DNA of 5,986 nt from Bacteroidota bacterium. Lineage in GTDB: Bacteria > Bacteroidota > Ignavibacteria > UBA10030 > UBA6906. Shown piece after piece: positions 1 through 5,986 of this stretch. Each line of letters opens with the position of its first letter. Within the stretch, counting starts at the first letter, position 1. The stretch spans positions 1 to 5,986 of the forward strand of contig JAGDMJ010000225.1 of NCBI GenBank assembly GCA_017860555.1. Reading direction: 5' to 3'. Made by a program: the position numbers and the translations under genes. The notes below the pieces were generated by a model that had not been told where the DNA came from, made no database searches, and was given only the letters and a program-made list of their open reading frames with translations.

Positions 1-2
1 TC

Positions 3-173
3 CTAGTCAAGGAGTTTCGGCGCGTTCGAGGCGCGGGGGTCCGAGTCAGAAACCAGCAGGATGAAAAAGGAGCGGGCCCGAGAACGCGAGTGGAGCCCGA
101 ACTGGAACCTGAGAATGCTCCACGGTTGCATAAGGCTTCCCTGTCCTTGACAAGGAAAGATAAGCATGAATAA
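3..173 (+). CDS. Possible C-terminal tail of a convergent gene entering from the left (weak)
   Basis: One plus-strand frame is open from the left edge for 56 codons and stops at TAA 171-173, just before the terminator hairpin. The peptide is charged (for example RVEPELEPENAPRLHKASL near the middle, ending TRKDKHE) and has no domain I recognise. Its position is what a convergent neighbour sharing the 177-213 hairpin would give. Against it, the codon use includes several AGA, CGA and AGG codons, the plus strand lacks a T run after the hairpin, and an open frame of this length can occur by chance in GC-rich DNA. Nothing else in 1-253 looks like a gene. Confidence 0.2.
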   Translation, partial: LVKEFRRVRGAGVRVRNQQDEKGAGPRTRVEPELEPENAPRLHKASLSLTRKDKHE

Positions 174-176
174 ACG

Positions 177-213
177 AAAAAAACAAGCCCCCGGGGTGAC
201 AACACCAGGGGGC
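177..213 (-). terminator. Rho-independent terminator of the chitin-utilisation operon
   Basis: On the minus strand, 40 bases after the stop of the GlmU-like gene, GCCCCC (213-208) pairs with GGGGGC (192-187). Inside it GGTG (206-203) pairs with CACC (198-195) around a TTGT loop, with a small one-by-two internal mismatch. The hairpin is followed directly by a T-rich run, TTGTTTTTTT (186-177). The plus strand has no T run after the hairpin, so it should act mainly on the minus-strand operon. Confidence 0.85.
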
Positions 214-253
214 ACAGGGAGCAGCTTACTATGGAAAGGGAGCTAGGTCGTCT

Positions 254-1540
254 TTACCCCAGGGCCTCTCGTTCTGCCTTCGTCATGTCGAAGAGTGCCC
301 TGAACAGCCGTTCCTCGGCCGGGGTTATCTGGACTTTTCGCCGCGCCATCACCTTGCGGGCCACATCGAGGCACTTGTCCGGATTATATGTCACCAGCTC
401 CTCGCTCCCTCCCCAGCAAAAAGAAGGAATGTACTTTGGCGGAAATCCTCCGCCGTACACGTTGCAGCCTACTCCCACCACGGTTCCAGTGTTGAACATG
501 GTGTTGATGCCGCTCTTGGAGTGGTCTCCCATGATCAGCCCGGCAAACTGGGACTTGCTATCGATTTGTCGCCCGTTGATCGTGACCTTGACGGATCCGT
601 AGTTGTTCTTCAGATCGCTGTTATTCGTGTCTGCTCCGAGATTCACCCACATGCCCAGGTACGAGTGCCCGAGGAAGCCATCGTGCTGCTTGTTGGAATA
701 ACTGTGGATGATGGACGCTTCCACTTCGCCTCCCACCTTACAGACCTCTCCGATGCTCGTGCTTTCATAGATTTTCGCGCTGATCTTGATCAGCGTCCCG
801 TCGCCTACATAGGCTGGCCCTTCGATCACCGCGTTCGGATAAATCGTGACATTCTTGCCAATGAAGATGGGGCCATTCTCTGCGTCCAACACTGCCCCGG
901 GCTTGACCTTTGATCCTTCCCCGATGAAGATGTCCTTTCGTTCCAGCAGACGGGCCCCAGGATACACCTTCCCCCGGATCCTGGTTCCCTTTCTCTTCTT
1001 GTCCTTCATGAGTCGGGAGAAGTCCTCACTGATCTGCTGGCCGTTTGCATTGACCAGATCCCACGGATAGGCCGCGATCGTGACATCGACCTGCTCCGTG
1101 GGGAGGGAAGAGAAGTCGCTTGCGGTGATCAGGTGTCCAGCCGAGATACGGGCCTGGAGGTAGGAGGAGAGCGGACTGCCTCCCGGGGTACATGTGACGC
1201 GGGCTGCGACCAGGGTGCCCTCGCCGGAGAGATAGAGCCGGTCTTCACCGCGAAGCGGAATTTTCCTGGCGAGATTGTCATCGGCAATGACACGCCCATT
1301 CAGGAAAAGGCACCGTGTGGCAGGAAGTTGGTTCACTGCCATTGCAACAGTGCGCTCCTGGACCACCTCTGCGAGGTAGCCGCGGCAGTGCAGACTGGCC
1401 ACCGCGTGTGGGTAAGCACTCAGGATCTTCTCGCGCAGCGACATGATGCCGCATCGCAGGTCATAGACAGGGCGGAAATACGTCAGTGGGAAGAGCTGTT
1501 CCACGCGCTCATCTTCAAAGATGCAAAGGCAGTCAGCCAT
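254..1540 (-). CDS. GlmU-like sugar nucleotidyltransferase / left-handed beta-helix acyltransferase (alternative bacterial GlmU family)
   Basis: This 428-residue protein matches the pattern of the alternative bacterial GlmU family (I recall it as TIGR03991), found mainly in Bacteroidota and relatives. It is predicted to make UDP-GlcNAc from GlcNAc-1-phosphate and UTP, and perhaps also to acetylate glucosamine-1-phosphate. The N-terminal part (about 1-180) carries the family signature FPLTYFRPVYDLRCGI-MSLREK (17-38), with R23, R29, R36 and K38. It lacks the glycine-rich GxGTRM loop of classic pyrophosphorylases. The C-terminal part (about 185-375) is a left-handed beta-helix with hexapeptide turns such as IGEGSKVKPGAVL (206-218), IGKNVTIYPNAVI (227-239) and VGDGTLIKISAKI (245-257). 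It is followed by the conserved block NKQHDGFLGHSYLGMWVNLG (283-302) and TNNSDLKNNYGSV (305-317), with H286 and H292. It starts 11 bases after nagB and is the last gene of the unit, so it may use the GlcNAc-1-phosphate released by the phosphorylase. Neither activity can be proven from sequence; an inactive nucleotidyltransferase half is possible. Confidence 0.85.
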   Translation of the reverse strand: MADCLCIFEDERVEQLFPLTYFRPVYDLRCGIMSLREKILSAYPHAVASLHCRGYLAEVVQERTVAMAVNQLPATRCLFLNGRVIADDNLARKIPLRGEDRLYLSGEGTLVAARVTCTPGGSPLSSYLQARISAGHLITASDFSSLPTEQVDVTIAAYPWDLVNANGQQISEDFSRLMKDKKRKGTRIRGKVYPGARLLERKDIFIGEGSKVKPGAVLDAENGPIFIGKNVTIYPNAVIEGPAYVGDGTLIKISAKIYESTSIGEVCKVGGEVEASIIHSYSNKQHDGFLGHSYLGMWVNLGADTNNSDLKNNYGSVKVTINGRQIDSKSQFAGLIMGDHSKSGINTMFNTGTVVGVGCNVYGGGFPPKYIPSFCWGGSEELVTYNPDKCLDVARKVMARRKVQITPAEERLFRALFDMTKAEREALG

Positions 1541-1545
1541 GGAGG

Positions 1546-1554
1546 CCTCCTTTA
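1546..1554 (-). promoter_or_regulatory. Ribosome binding site of the GlmU-like gene overlapping the nagB stop
   Basis: The minus strand reads TAAAGGAGG, starting with the nagB stop codon. AAGGAGG is followed by 5 bases (CCTCC) and the ATG at 1540. The spacer is itself the complement of the GGAGG core, so positions 1541-1550 form the perfect palindrome GGAGGCCTCC. Confidence 0.88.
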
Positions 1555-2325
1555 TCGGTCAAGCAAAAACGAAGAACGCCATGTTCCGGGGTAGGAACCG
1601 CTCAGCTTGCAACCTGCTTCGCGGTCCAGGATCACAAAAGTCTTGCGATGCAGCTGGATGATTGATGCGGGACATTGTCCGGTTAACGGACCTTCGACAG
1701 CTGCCCTGATCGCGTCTGCCTTCCCGGCACCGTTTGCCAGGAGGAGCAATTCTCTCGAGTCCATGATCGTGCCGACACCCATGGTGATGGCGTATTTCGG
1801 CACCTCGAGAATATCCTTGAAGAATCGCGCATTGGTTCTCATTGTGTTCTCGGTCAACGTTTTGATGCGAGTGCGCGATCCCAGGGATGAGCCCGGTTCG
1901 TTGAACGCAATATGTCCGTTGGGCCCGATGCCGAGAACCTGGAGGTCAATCCCGCCGGCTTTGCTGATCTCCGATTCGTACCAATCGCAGAATCCGTCGA
2001 TGTCCTGTGCCATTCCATCCGGCAGATGGATATTCTGTTGCGGGATATTAATGTGCTTGAAGAGATTTTCCCGCATGAAATACTGATAGCTTTGGTCGTG
2101 ACGGGGGGATAGCCCTACATATTCGTCGAGATTGAAGGTCACAACTTTCGAGAAATCAAGTCCCTCATCCACGTGCATCCGAATGAGTTCCCTGTAAAGC
2201 CCGAGAGGCGTGCTTCCGGTTGCCAGGCCGAGTACCAGATTGGGCTTCTTGCGCAGCCTGTCAACAACGATAAGAGCAGCTTCTCTGCTCATGGCATCAT
2301 AGTTGTCCTTCAAGATAACGAGCAT
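1552..2325 (-). CDS. nagB: Glucosamine-6-phosphate deaminase (NagB)
   Basis: This 257-residue cytoplasmic enzyme converts glucosamine-6-phosphate to fructose-6-phosphate and ammonia, the step that sends amino sugars into glycolysis. Family motifs are clear: the phosphate-binding loop GLATGSTPLGLY (33-44), FNLDEYVGL (64-72) with D67 as the expected proton-shuttling aspartate, and IGPNGHIAFNEPGSSL (133-148) with H138 and E143. E. coli Asp141 is replaced by N136; an asparagine here is, from memory, common in NagB proteins outside enterobacteria. Residues matching the E. coli GlcNAc-6-phosphate allosteric site are kept: S146, S147, R153 and K155 in SSLGSRTRIK. This suggests, without proof, an allosterically activated form. 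The last 20 or so residues, after ILDREAG, do not resemble the E. coli tail. The enzyme needs NagA to make its substrate, and no nagA is present here. The stop codon overlaps the ribosome binding site of the next gene. Confidence 0.95.
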   Translation of the reverse strand: MLVILKDNYDAMSREAALIVVDRLRKKPNLVLGLATGSTPLGLYRELIRMHVDEGLDFSKVVTFNLDEYVGLSPRHDQSYQYFMRENLFKHINIPQQNIHLPDGMAQDIDGFCDWYESEISKAGGIDLQVLGIGPNGHIAFNEPGSSLGSRTRIKTLTENTMRTNARFFKDILEVPKYAITMGVGTIMDSRELLLLANGAGKADAIRAAVEGPLTGQCPASIIQLHRKTFVILDREAGCKLSGSYPGTWRSSFLLDR

Positions 2326-2330
2326 GTTTG

Positions 2331-2339
2331 ACCTCCTTA
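2331..2339 (-). promoter_or_regulatory. Ribosome binding site of nagB overlapping the preceding stop codon
   Basis: The minus strand reads TAAGGAGGT, whose first three bases are the stop codon of the phosphorylase. The core AAGGAGG is followed by 6 bases (TCAAAC) and the nagB ATG at 2325. Such an overlap suggests that a ribosome terminating on the phosphorylase can restart on nagB. Confidence 0.9.
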
Positions 2340-4733
2340 ACCCATAACAACGACGACCTCATTCACGGAGCCGACAGGTTGCGCGGGAATGGGATGGGGC
2401 AGCATTGTGCCGTTCAGACAGATGCTCTTCACTCCCTTCTGCACTCCCCGGGGGTTTTCCACAGTGATCTTGTAAGTGGCACCGCGCCAGGTACGCTCAA
2501 TTTCGAACTCTTTCCAATCCGCCGGAATGCATGGATCAATTATGAGGCTGTCGTATCCGGGCCGGATGCCGAGCATCCATTGCGTGCCTGCGTAATACGC
2601 CCATCCGCCGCTTCCGGTCAGCCAGGGATGCCGCGCCCGGCCGTGCGCTGTGTGGTCCTTTCCCATGATGAACTGGCAGTAGGAATAGGGCTCTGCTTCC
2701 CGGATTTCAATCATATCGTTCTGGTTGTAGGGGAGGAGAGCGTCATAGAATTCCATAGCCCGGTTGCCTCGGCCGAGCCTGCATTCGGCAACCATTGCCC
2801 AGGGATTGGGATGGCTGAAGATTGCGCCGTTCTCCTTTATTCCCTTGTAGACTCGCGTAACGTAGCCGATATCGTCGTCCGGTGTGCTGAACGCCGGCCA
2901 GACCAGGTGAATGCCATACTTCGAGAAGAGGTATTTGTAAACGGCATCCATGCACATCTGCCCCCGTTCGGGGGATGCCGCGCCGGAAAGGACGGCGAGG
3001 CTGTTGCTCTCCAGGAAGATCTTTCCTTCCTGGTTGGTCTTGCTTCCGATTTTTATCCCCTTGCGGGTGATACCGCGGATGTACCATTCCCCGTCCCAGA
3101 GTTCTCGCTCGCAGGCGGCTCGCACTTTCTCCGCCATCGTGGTGTAGGTCTGAACGTCATCCGATCTCTTGAGCCAGCGGGCGGCTTCGATGAACTCCTG
3201 CAGAGCCCAGTAGTGCAGGAACGAGACCATCGCGCTTTCACCACCTCCAAGATTAAGGCAATCATTCCAGTCCGCGCGCAAACCCTTGCAGATGCCGGTC
3301 TGTCCGATCTGCTCCGCGGAGAAGTCCAGAGATCTCTTCATGTGCTCGTAGATCGTAGCTTCTCCCTTGTCCGCGAAAGGGACAACCAGGTCCAGGAAAC
3401 GTATGTCGCCGGTCTCCTTCACGAACTCACAGATCGAAGCCACAGTCCAGAGGGCATCATCCGAGCACGTATCCTCGAGTCCGTGGATGATGTCTGCCGC
3501 GCTCGGGGTCGGGACAACCGTGGGCAGCTTCACTCCGGGGAGGCGGTCCTCCTTTGGGGCGAAGACCTCGGGGTCAAACAGGTGTAGACCGTATCCCTGG
3601 CTGACCTGCCCGTGGAGGAGTTCGAGAAGCCGCTGCTTGCATTTTTCCGGGTTCGTGTGGACGACGGACATCACGTCTTGCGACGTATCGCGGTATCCGA
3701 GTCCGGTTCGCCCGCCAACTTCGACGAACGACGCGAACCTGGACCAGACCACGCAGGTTTCCGCCTGCAGGAGGGTCCAGGTGTTCAACATGGTATTCAT
3801 CCCCTGGTGCGGCGTCTTGCACTGGAAGATCGAAGTCTTTCTCTTCCAGTATGCACCAAGCTCAGCGAACGCCCCGTCAACGCGTTCCGGGTCCGCGTAC
3901 TTTTCTCTCATGGCCTTTCCGGCAGATCTGGGGCCGACACCAAGCATGAAGACCAGCCGTTTTTCTTCGCCGGGAAGGAGCGTCACCCGCTTGTGAATCG
4001 CGCCGCACTGATTCCCGCCAAGTTCAAAGCTGTTTTCGCACGATCCGCGCTCCACGGCGATCGGATCGGTCTCGGTACGGTAGTTGCCGATGAAACGATC
4101 GCGAACACAATCAAAACTGTCCGGTCTCAGGTTTGCGGTAAAATAATGAAACGTCCATGGCTCGTAGAAGAAATCATACTCGATGACGCCATCTTCGAAG
4201 CTGGAGCCGCTGGCATACAGGGACATCTGAAGATTCTGGTTATCGATCTCGATGTGATGGAACGAGAATTCGACGTAGCTGAAGACGCTGAGCTTGCGCG
4301 GTTTTCCCCCGGTGTTCCTGAGAAGAACGTCCCAGAGCTCTACGTCGTCGTTCACCGGGATGAAGAGCAGTTGCTCGGCATGGATGTCCTGGTAGTCGCA
4401 GAGGAACCGCGTGTACGAGAGGCCATGGCGGACCTGATAGTGCGCCCTGGCGAGATCCTTCCCGACCGGCTGCCAGGAGATAGACCAGTATTCACCTGTC
4501 TCATCGTCACGGACATAGACGTAGTGTCCGGGCCGGTCAAGAGGCACGCCGTTTTGCCGGAACCGGGTGATCCGGTGATGCTCGGCTGATTTGTAAAACG
4601 CGTATCCTCCCGCATTGTGCGAGATGACCGTGCAAAGATCCTTGACACCGAGGTAGTTCGTCCATGATACAGGGACGTCCGGACGCTCGATGACATATTC
4701 CCGATGTTCGTCGTCGAAATAGCCGTACTGCAT
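2337..4733 (-). CDS. chbP: N,N'-diacetylchitobiose phosphorylase (GH94)
   Basis: This 798-residue cytoplasmic enzyme (no signal peptide) splits (GlcNAc)2 with inorganic phosphate into GlcNAc-1-phosphate and GlcNAc. It resembles, from memory, the Vibrio chitobiose phosphorylase (about 800 residues) along its whole length. Shared blocks include the start MQYGYFDDEHREYVI, TNYLG-VKDLCTVISHNAGGY (25-44), QAETCVVWSRFASFVEVGGR (323-342), GLGYRDTSQD (344-353), GLRADWNDCLNLGGGES (484-500) and NGAIFSHPNPWA (635-646). The layout fits the family: N-terminal beta-sandwich (about 1-270), helical linker, (alpha/alpha)6 barrel (about 310-720) and a C-terminal beta domain. By position, D491 in DWND corresponds to the catalytic acid Asp492 of the Vibrio enzyme. 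R342, H641 and T706 match its phosphate-binding Arg343, His644 and Thr709. A cellobiose phosphorylase is the main alternative, but the full-length likeness and the chitinase and nagB neighbours argue for chitobiose. Its TAA lies inside the nagB ribosome binding site. Confidence 0.96.
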   Translation of the reverse strand: MQYGYFDDEHREYVIERPDVPVSWTNYLGVKDLCTVISHNAGGYAFYKSAEHHRITRFRQNGVPLDRPGHYVYVRDDETGEYWSISWQPVGKDLARAHYQVRHGLSYTRFLCDYQDIHAEQLLFIPVNDDVELWDVLLRNTGGKPRKLSVFSYVEFSFHHIEIDNQNLQMSLYASGSSFEDGVIEYDFFYEPWTFHYFTANLRPDSFDCVRDRFIGNYRTETDPIAVERGSCENSFELGGNQCGAIHKRVTLLPGEEKRLVFMLGVGPRSAGKAMREKYADPERVDGAFAELGAYWKRKTSIFQCKTPHQGMNTMLNTWTLLQAETCVVWSRFASFVEVGGRTGLGYRDTSQDVMSVVHTNPEKCKQRLLELLHGQVSQGYGLHLFDPEVFAPKEDRLPGVKLPTVVPTPSAADIIHGLEDTCSDDALWTVASICEFVKETGDIRFLDLVVPFADKGEATIYEHMKRSLDFSAEQIGQTGICKGLRADWNDCLNLGGGESAMVSFLHYWALQEFIEAARWLKRSDDVQTYTTMAEKVRAACERELWDGEWYIRGITRKGIKIGSKTNQEGKIFLESNSLAVLSGAASPERGQMCMDAVYKYLFSKYGIHLVWPAFSTPDDDIGYVTRVYKGIKENGAIFSHPNPWAMVAECRLGRGNRAMEFYDALLPYNQNDMIEIREAEPYSYCQFIMGKDHTAHGRARHPWLTGSGGWAYYAGTQWMLGIRPGYDSLIIDPCIPADWKEFEIERTWRGATYKITVENPRGVQKGVKSICLNGTMLPHPIPAQPVGSVNEVVVVMG

Positions 4734-4738
4734 GAAAA

Positions 4739-4746
4739 TCTCCTGG
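4739..4746 (-). promoter_or_regulatory. Ribosome binding site of the chitobiose phosphorylase gene
   Basis: The minus strand reads CCAGGAGA, then 5 bases (TTTTC), then ATG at 4733. It sits inside the 14-base gap after the chitinase stop codon. The site fixes the start of the phosphorylase, which also matches the expected family N-terminus. Confidence 0.85.
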
Positions 4747-4747
4747 C

Positions 4748-5938
4748 TTAATGGATCGTGGGCTCAGCCGATGTGAAAGTCTGGTATACTGCGTTCAGCA
4801 GCGGGGTGGTGCCATCGGGGAGGTAGTCGCCCGTGATCTCCCAGATGATACAACCATGCACGTTCTTCTTCACCATATACTCCGCTTTGAGGCGGATGGA
4901 CTCCTCATCGTCGTAGGATACCAGCATGTTCCAGGCGGTGCTGACGAGGTATGGCACCTTCGCCCGGTCGTCCCATTTTCGCGTGAAGTCCCCCATCCTG
5001 GCCAGAATGTCGGCGTAGGATGCTCCCTGGTTGGAGAAATGGATTGTGTCGGTACCGGCGTGGCGGCTGTTCAGGGTGGTGCATCCGGCATACGTCCGTC
5101 CGTAGAAAGGGAGGCCCAGGTTGATCTTGGACGCCGGGACGCCGAATGTCTGTGTGTACAACCTGAAAGCGGCATCCATGCACCGGGTGCTGTCCGCTCC
5201 CATGGATGGATAGAGCGGACAGTTGTGATTGCAGAGCGGATCCCATGCGCCGTGAAAATCATAGGTCATGATGTTGAGCTGATCCAGAATGACTCCGATC
5301 TTGCCAAAGTCGATCCATGCGGCTTGCGTTGCCGATGCCGGAAGGGCTGCCGTGAGAAGGCAGGGCTTCCCGCTGACCGCGCCGTACGATTGAAGGCTGT
5401 CCTTGAGAAGCTGCATCAACAGGGTGAAGTTCTCTTTGTCGTCCGGAGTTCCGTTGTGTTCCGCGTACCCGGGATATTCCCAGTCGATGTCGATGCCGTC
5501 AAAGTCATAGCGCCTCAGGGCGTTCATGCAGGCCTCCGCGAATGTCCTGCGGAGTGATGAGCTCGAGGCCACGGCGGGGAAATTGCCGGACTCCTCCCAT
5601 CCGCCCAGCGAAAGGAGCACTTTGACGTTCCGGCGGTGGGCGAGATCTGTCAGCCTGGTTCCTCTTGGGCCCGCCAGATAGAGCGCGTCGCCGACAGAAT
5701 CACGGCCAACGATGGTGCCGTCAGGGCGGGGATACATGAAGGCGTAATTGATGATGGTCAGCTTGTCATAGGGGATGTTCTCGGGCGTTAGCCGATTTTG
5801 CTCCATGTTCCATTTCCAGGAGGGGAAGTAACCGATGATCTCCTTTTGTTGCGCGGTCCCGGTACAGACCAGGCAGAGCAGAACTCCCGCGATGTACGTG
5901 ATGCGTCGTGGCATGATATGATTGGGGTTGCGGATCAT
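4748..5938 (-). CDS. Secreted GH18 family chitinase
   Basis: This gene encodes a 396-residue glycoside hydrolase family 18 chitinase that cleaves beta-1,4 bonds in chitin or chitooligosaccharides by substrate-assisted catalysis. The N-terminus has a Sec signal peptide: basic residues (MPRR at 9-12), a hydrophobic stretch at about 13-26 and a likely cut after GTA at residue 29. No proper lipobox is seen. The catalytic motif DGIDIDWE lies at 147-154, with E154 the expected proton donor. Other GH18 landmarks are LSLGGW (109-114), MTYDFHGAWD (224-233), LGLPFYGRTY (274-283) and IIWEITGD (364-371). The stretch between about 282 and 335 fits a small insertion domain. No carbohydrate-binding module, linker or C-terminal sorting domain is visible, so this is a bare catalytic domain. 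Met1 is chosen because its ATG overlaps the preceding TGA, but Met9 (5914) is an equally plausible start; neither has a good Shine-Dalgarno sequence. Its product (GlcNAc)2 is the substrate of the next gene. Confidence 0.93.
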   Translation of the reverse strand: MIRNPNHIMPRRITYIAGVLLCLVCTGTAQQKEIIGYFPSWKWNMEQNRLTPENIPYDKLTIINYAFMYPRPDGTIVGRDSVGDALYLAGPRGTRLTDLAHRRNVKVLLSLGGWEESGNFPAVASSSSLRRTFAEACMNALRRYDFDGIDIDWEYPGYAEHNGTPDDKENFTLLMQLLKDSLQSYGAVSGKPCLLTAALPASATQAAWIDFGKIGVILDQLNIMTYDFHGAWDPLCNHNCPLYPSMGADSTRCMDAAFRLYTQTFGVPASKINLGLPFYGRTYAGCTTLNSRHAGTDTIHFSNQGASYADILARMGDFTRKWDDRAKVPYLVSTAWNMLVSYDDEESIRLKAEYMVKKNVHGCIIWEITGDYLPDGTTPLLNAVYQTFTSAEPTIH

Positions 5939-5986
5939 GGGGTAACGGTTGCTTCTTCTGCCGGTGTTTCCTGTTCGACCTCACGG
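5935..5986 (-). CDS. Possible 3' end of an upstream operon gene (partial, unidentified)
   Basis: Reading the minus strand from the right edge, one frame stays open for 16 codons (REVEQETPAEEATVTP) and stops at TGA in positions 5937-5935. This TGA overlaps the first ATG of the chitinase gene (5938-5936) as ATGA, the classic overlap of translationally coupled genes. The peptide is acidic and rich in E, P, T and A, as many flexible C-terminal tails are. Too little is visible to name a product. If real, the operon extends upstream, and a transporter or regulator for chitin oligosaccharides would be a natural guess, but nothing in the sequence shows it. A frame this short can be open by chance, so the main support is the ATGA junction and the absence of any other obvious promoter or leader. 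Confidence 0.4.
   Translation of the reverse strand, partial: REVEQETPAEEATVTP

Noticed and set aside
20..36. T-arm-like element (GCGCG-TTCGAGG-CGCGG) suggesting a tRNA 3' end at the left edge
   Set aside because: The stem has only four good pairs, no acceptor end with CCA follows in register, and the implied anticodon position would give a non-bacterial anticodon with an unusual base 3' to it.
61..150. Small plus-strand open frame of 29 codons starting at ATG 61 (MKKERARERE...)
   Set aside because: The purine-rich bases directly abut the ATG, giving no usable ribosome binding site spacing, and the peptide resembles nothing known.
127..156. Possible promoter and small palindrome (TCCTTGACAAGGA, with TTGACA or TTGTCA as a -35 element)
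   Set aside because: No acceptable -10 box lies at 16-18 bases on either strand (the best minus-strand candidate, TATGCA, is at 15) and no gene start follows.
3..215. Minus-strand open frame (70 codons) downstream of the operon
   Set aside because: Its start codon lies inside the terminator hairpin, it has no ribosome binding site, and the peptide has no recognisable features.
2328..3587. Long plus-strand open frame (419 codons) antisense to the chitobiose phosphorylase
   Set aside because: It lies wholly opposite a strongly conserved GH94 gene, its translation shows no recognisable domain, and long antisense frames are common in GC-rich coding DNA.
3612..4589. Plus-strand open frame (325 codons) antisense to the first part of the phosphorylase
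   Set aside because: Same reasoning: it shadows a certain gene and has no recognisable motif or ribosome binding site.
4751..5557. Plus-strand open frame (268 codons) antisense to the chitinase
   Set aside because: It is opposite the GH18 catalytic region, whose motifs are unmistakable on the minus strand; the antisense peptide resembles no family I know.

Overview
The window is most simply read as one minus-strand operon for turning chitin into GlcNAc metabolites. It is probably from a moderately GC-rich, non-Vibrio bacterium of the Bacteroidota/Ignavibacteriota/Chlorobi group. That placement is an inference. It rests on the last gene, which belongs to the alternative GlmU-like sugar nucleotidyltransferase family typical of those phyla, and on the style of the chitinase signal peptide, which ends in ...GTAQQ. 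There is no rRNA or other taxonomic marker to confirm it.

Transcription runs from high to low coordinates. At the right edge (5935-5986) lies what looks like the last 16 codons of an upstream gene, whose TGA overlaps the chitinase ATG as ATGA. Next come a secreted GH18 chitinase (4748-5938), a cytoplasmic GH94 N,N'-diacetylchitobiose phosphorylase (2337-4733), glucosamine-6-phosphate deaminase NagB (1552-2325) and a GlmU-like nucleotidyltransferase/left-handed beta-helix protein (254-1540). The intergenic gaps are only 14, 11 and 11 bases. Each downstream gene has a strong Shine-Dalgarno sequence, and for the last two it overlaps the stop codon of the preceding gene. A rho-independent terminator (177-213) closes the unit. 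The leftmost 250 bases hold no convincing gene, but an open plus-strand frame ending at 173 could be the tail of a convergent gene.

The genes form a coherent pathway. The chitinase cuts chitin outside the cytoplasm to (GlcNAc)2, which must be imported by a transporter not present here. The phosphorylase splits it with inorganic phosphate into GlcNAc-1-phosphate and GlcNAc. GlcNAc-1-phosphate is the direct substrate for UDP-GlcNAc synthesis, which the GlmU-like enzyme is expected to perform. The free GlcNAc would need a kinase and the deacetylase NagA, neither in the window, before NagB makes fructose-6-phosphate and ammonia. The operon therefore seems to split each chitobiose into a cell-envelope precursor branch and a catabolic branch. 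The enzyme families are all known. The pairing of the phosphorylase with an alternative GlmU is the most interesting aspect.

No RNA gene, mobile element, CRISPR array or sizeable repeat was seen.
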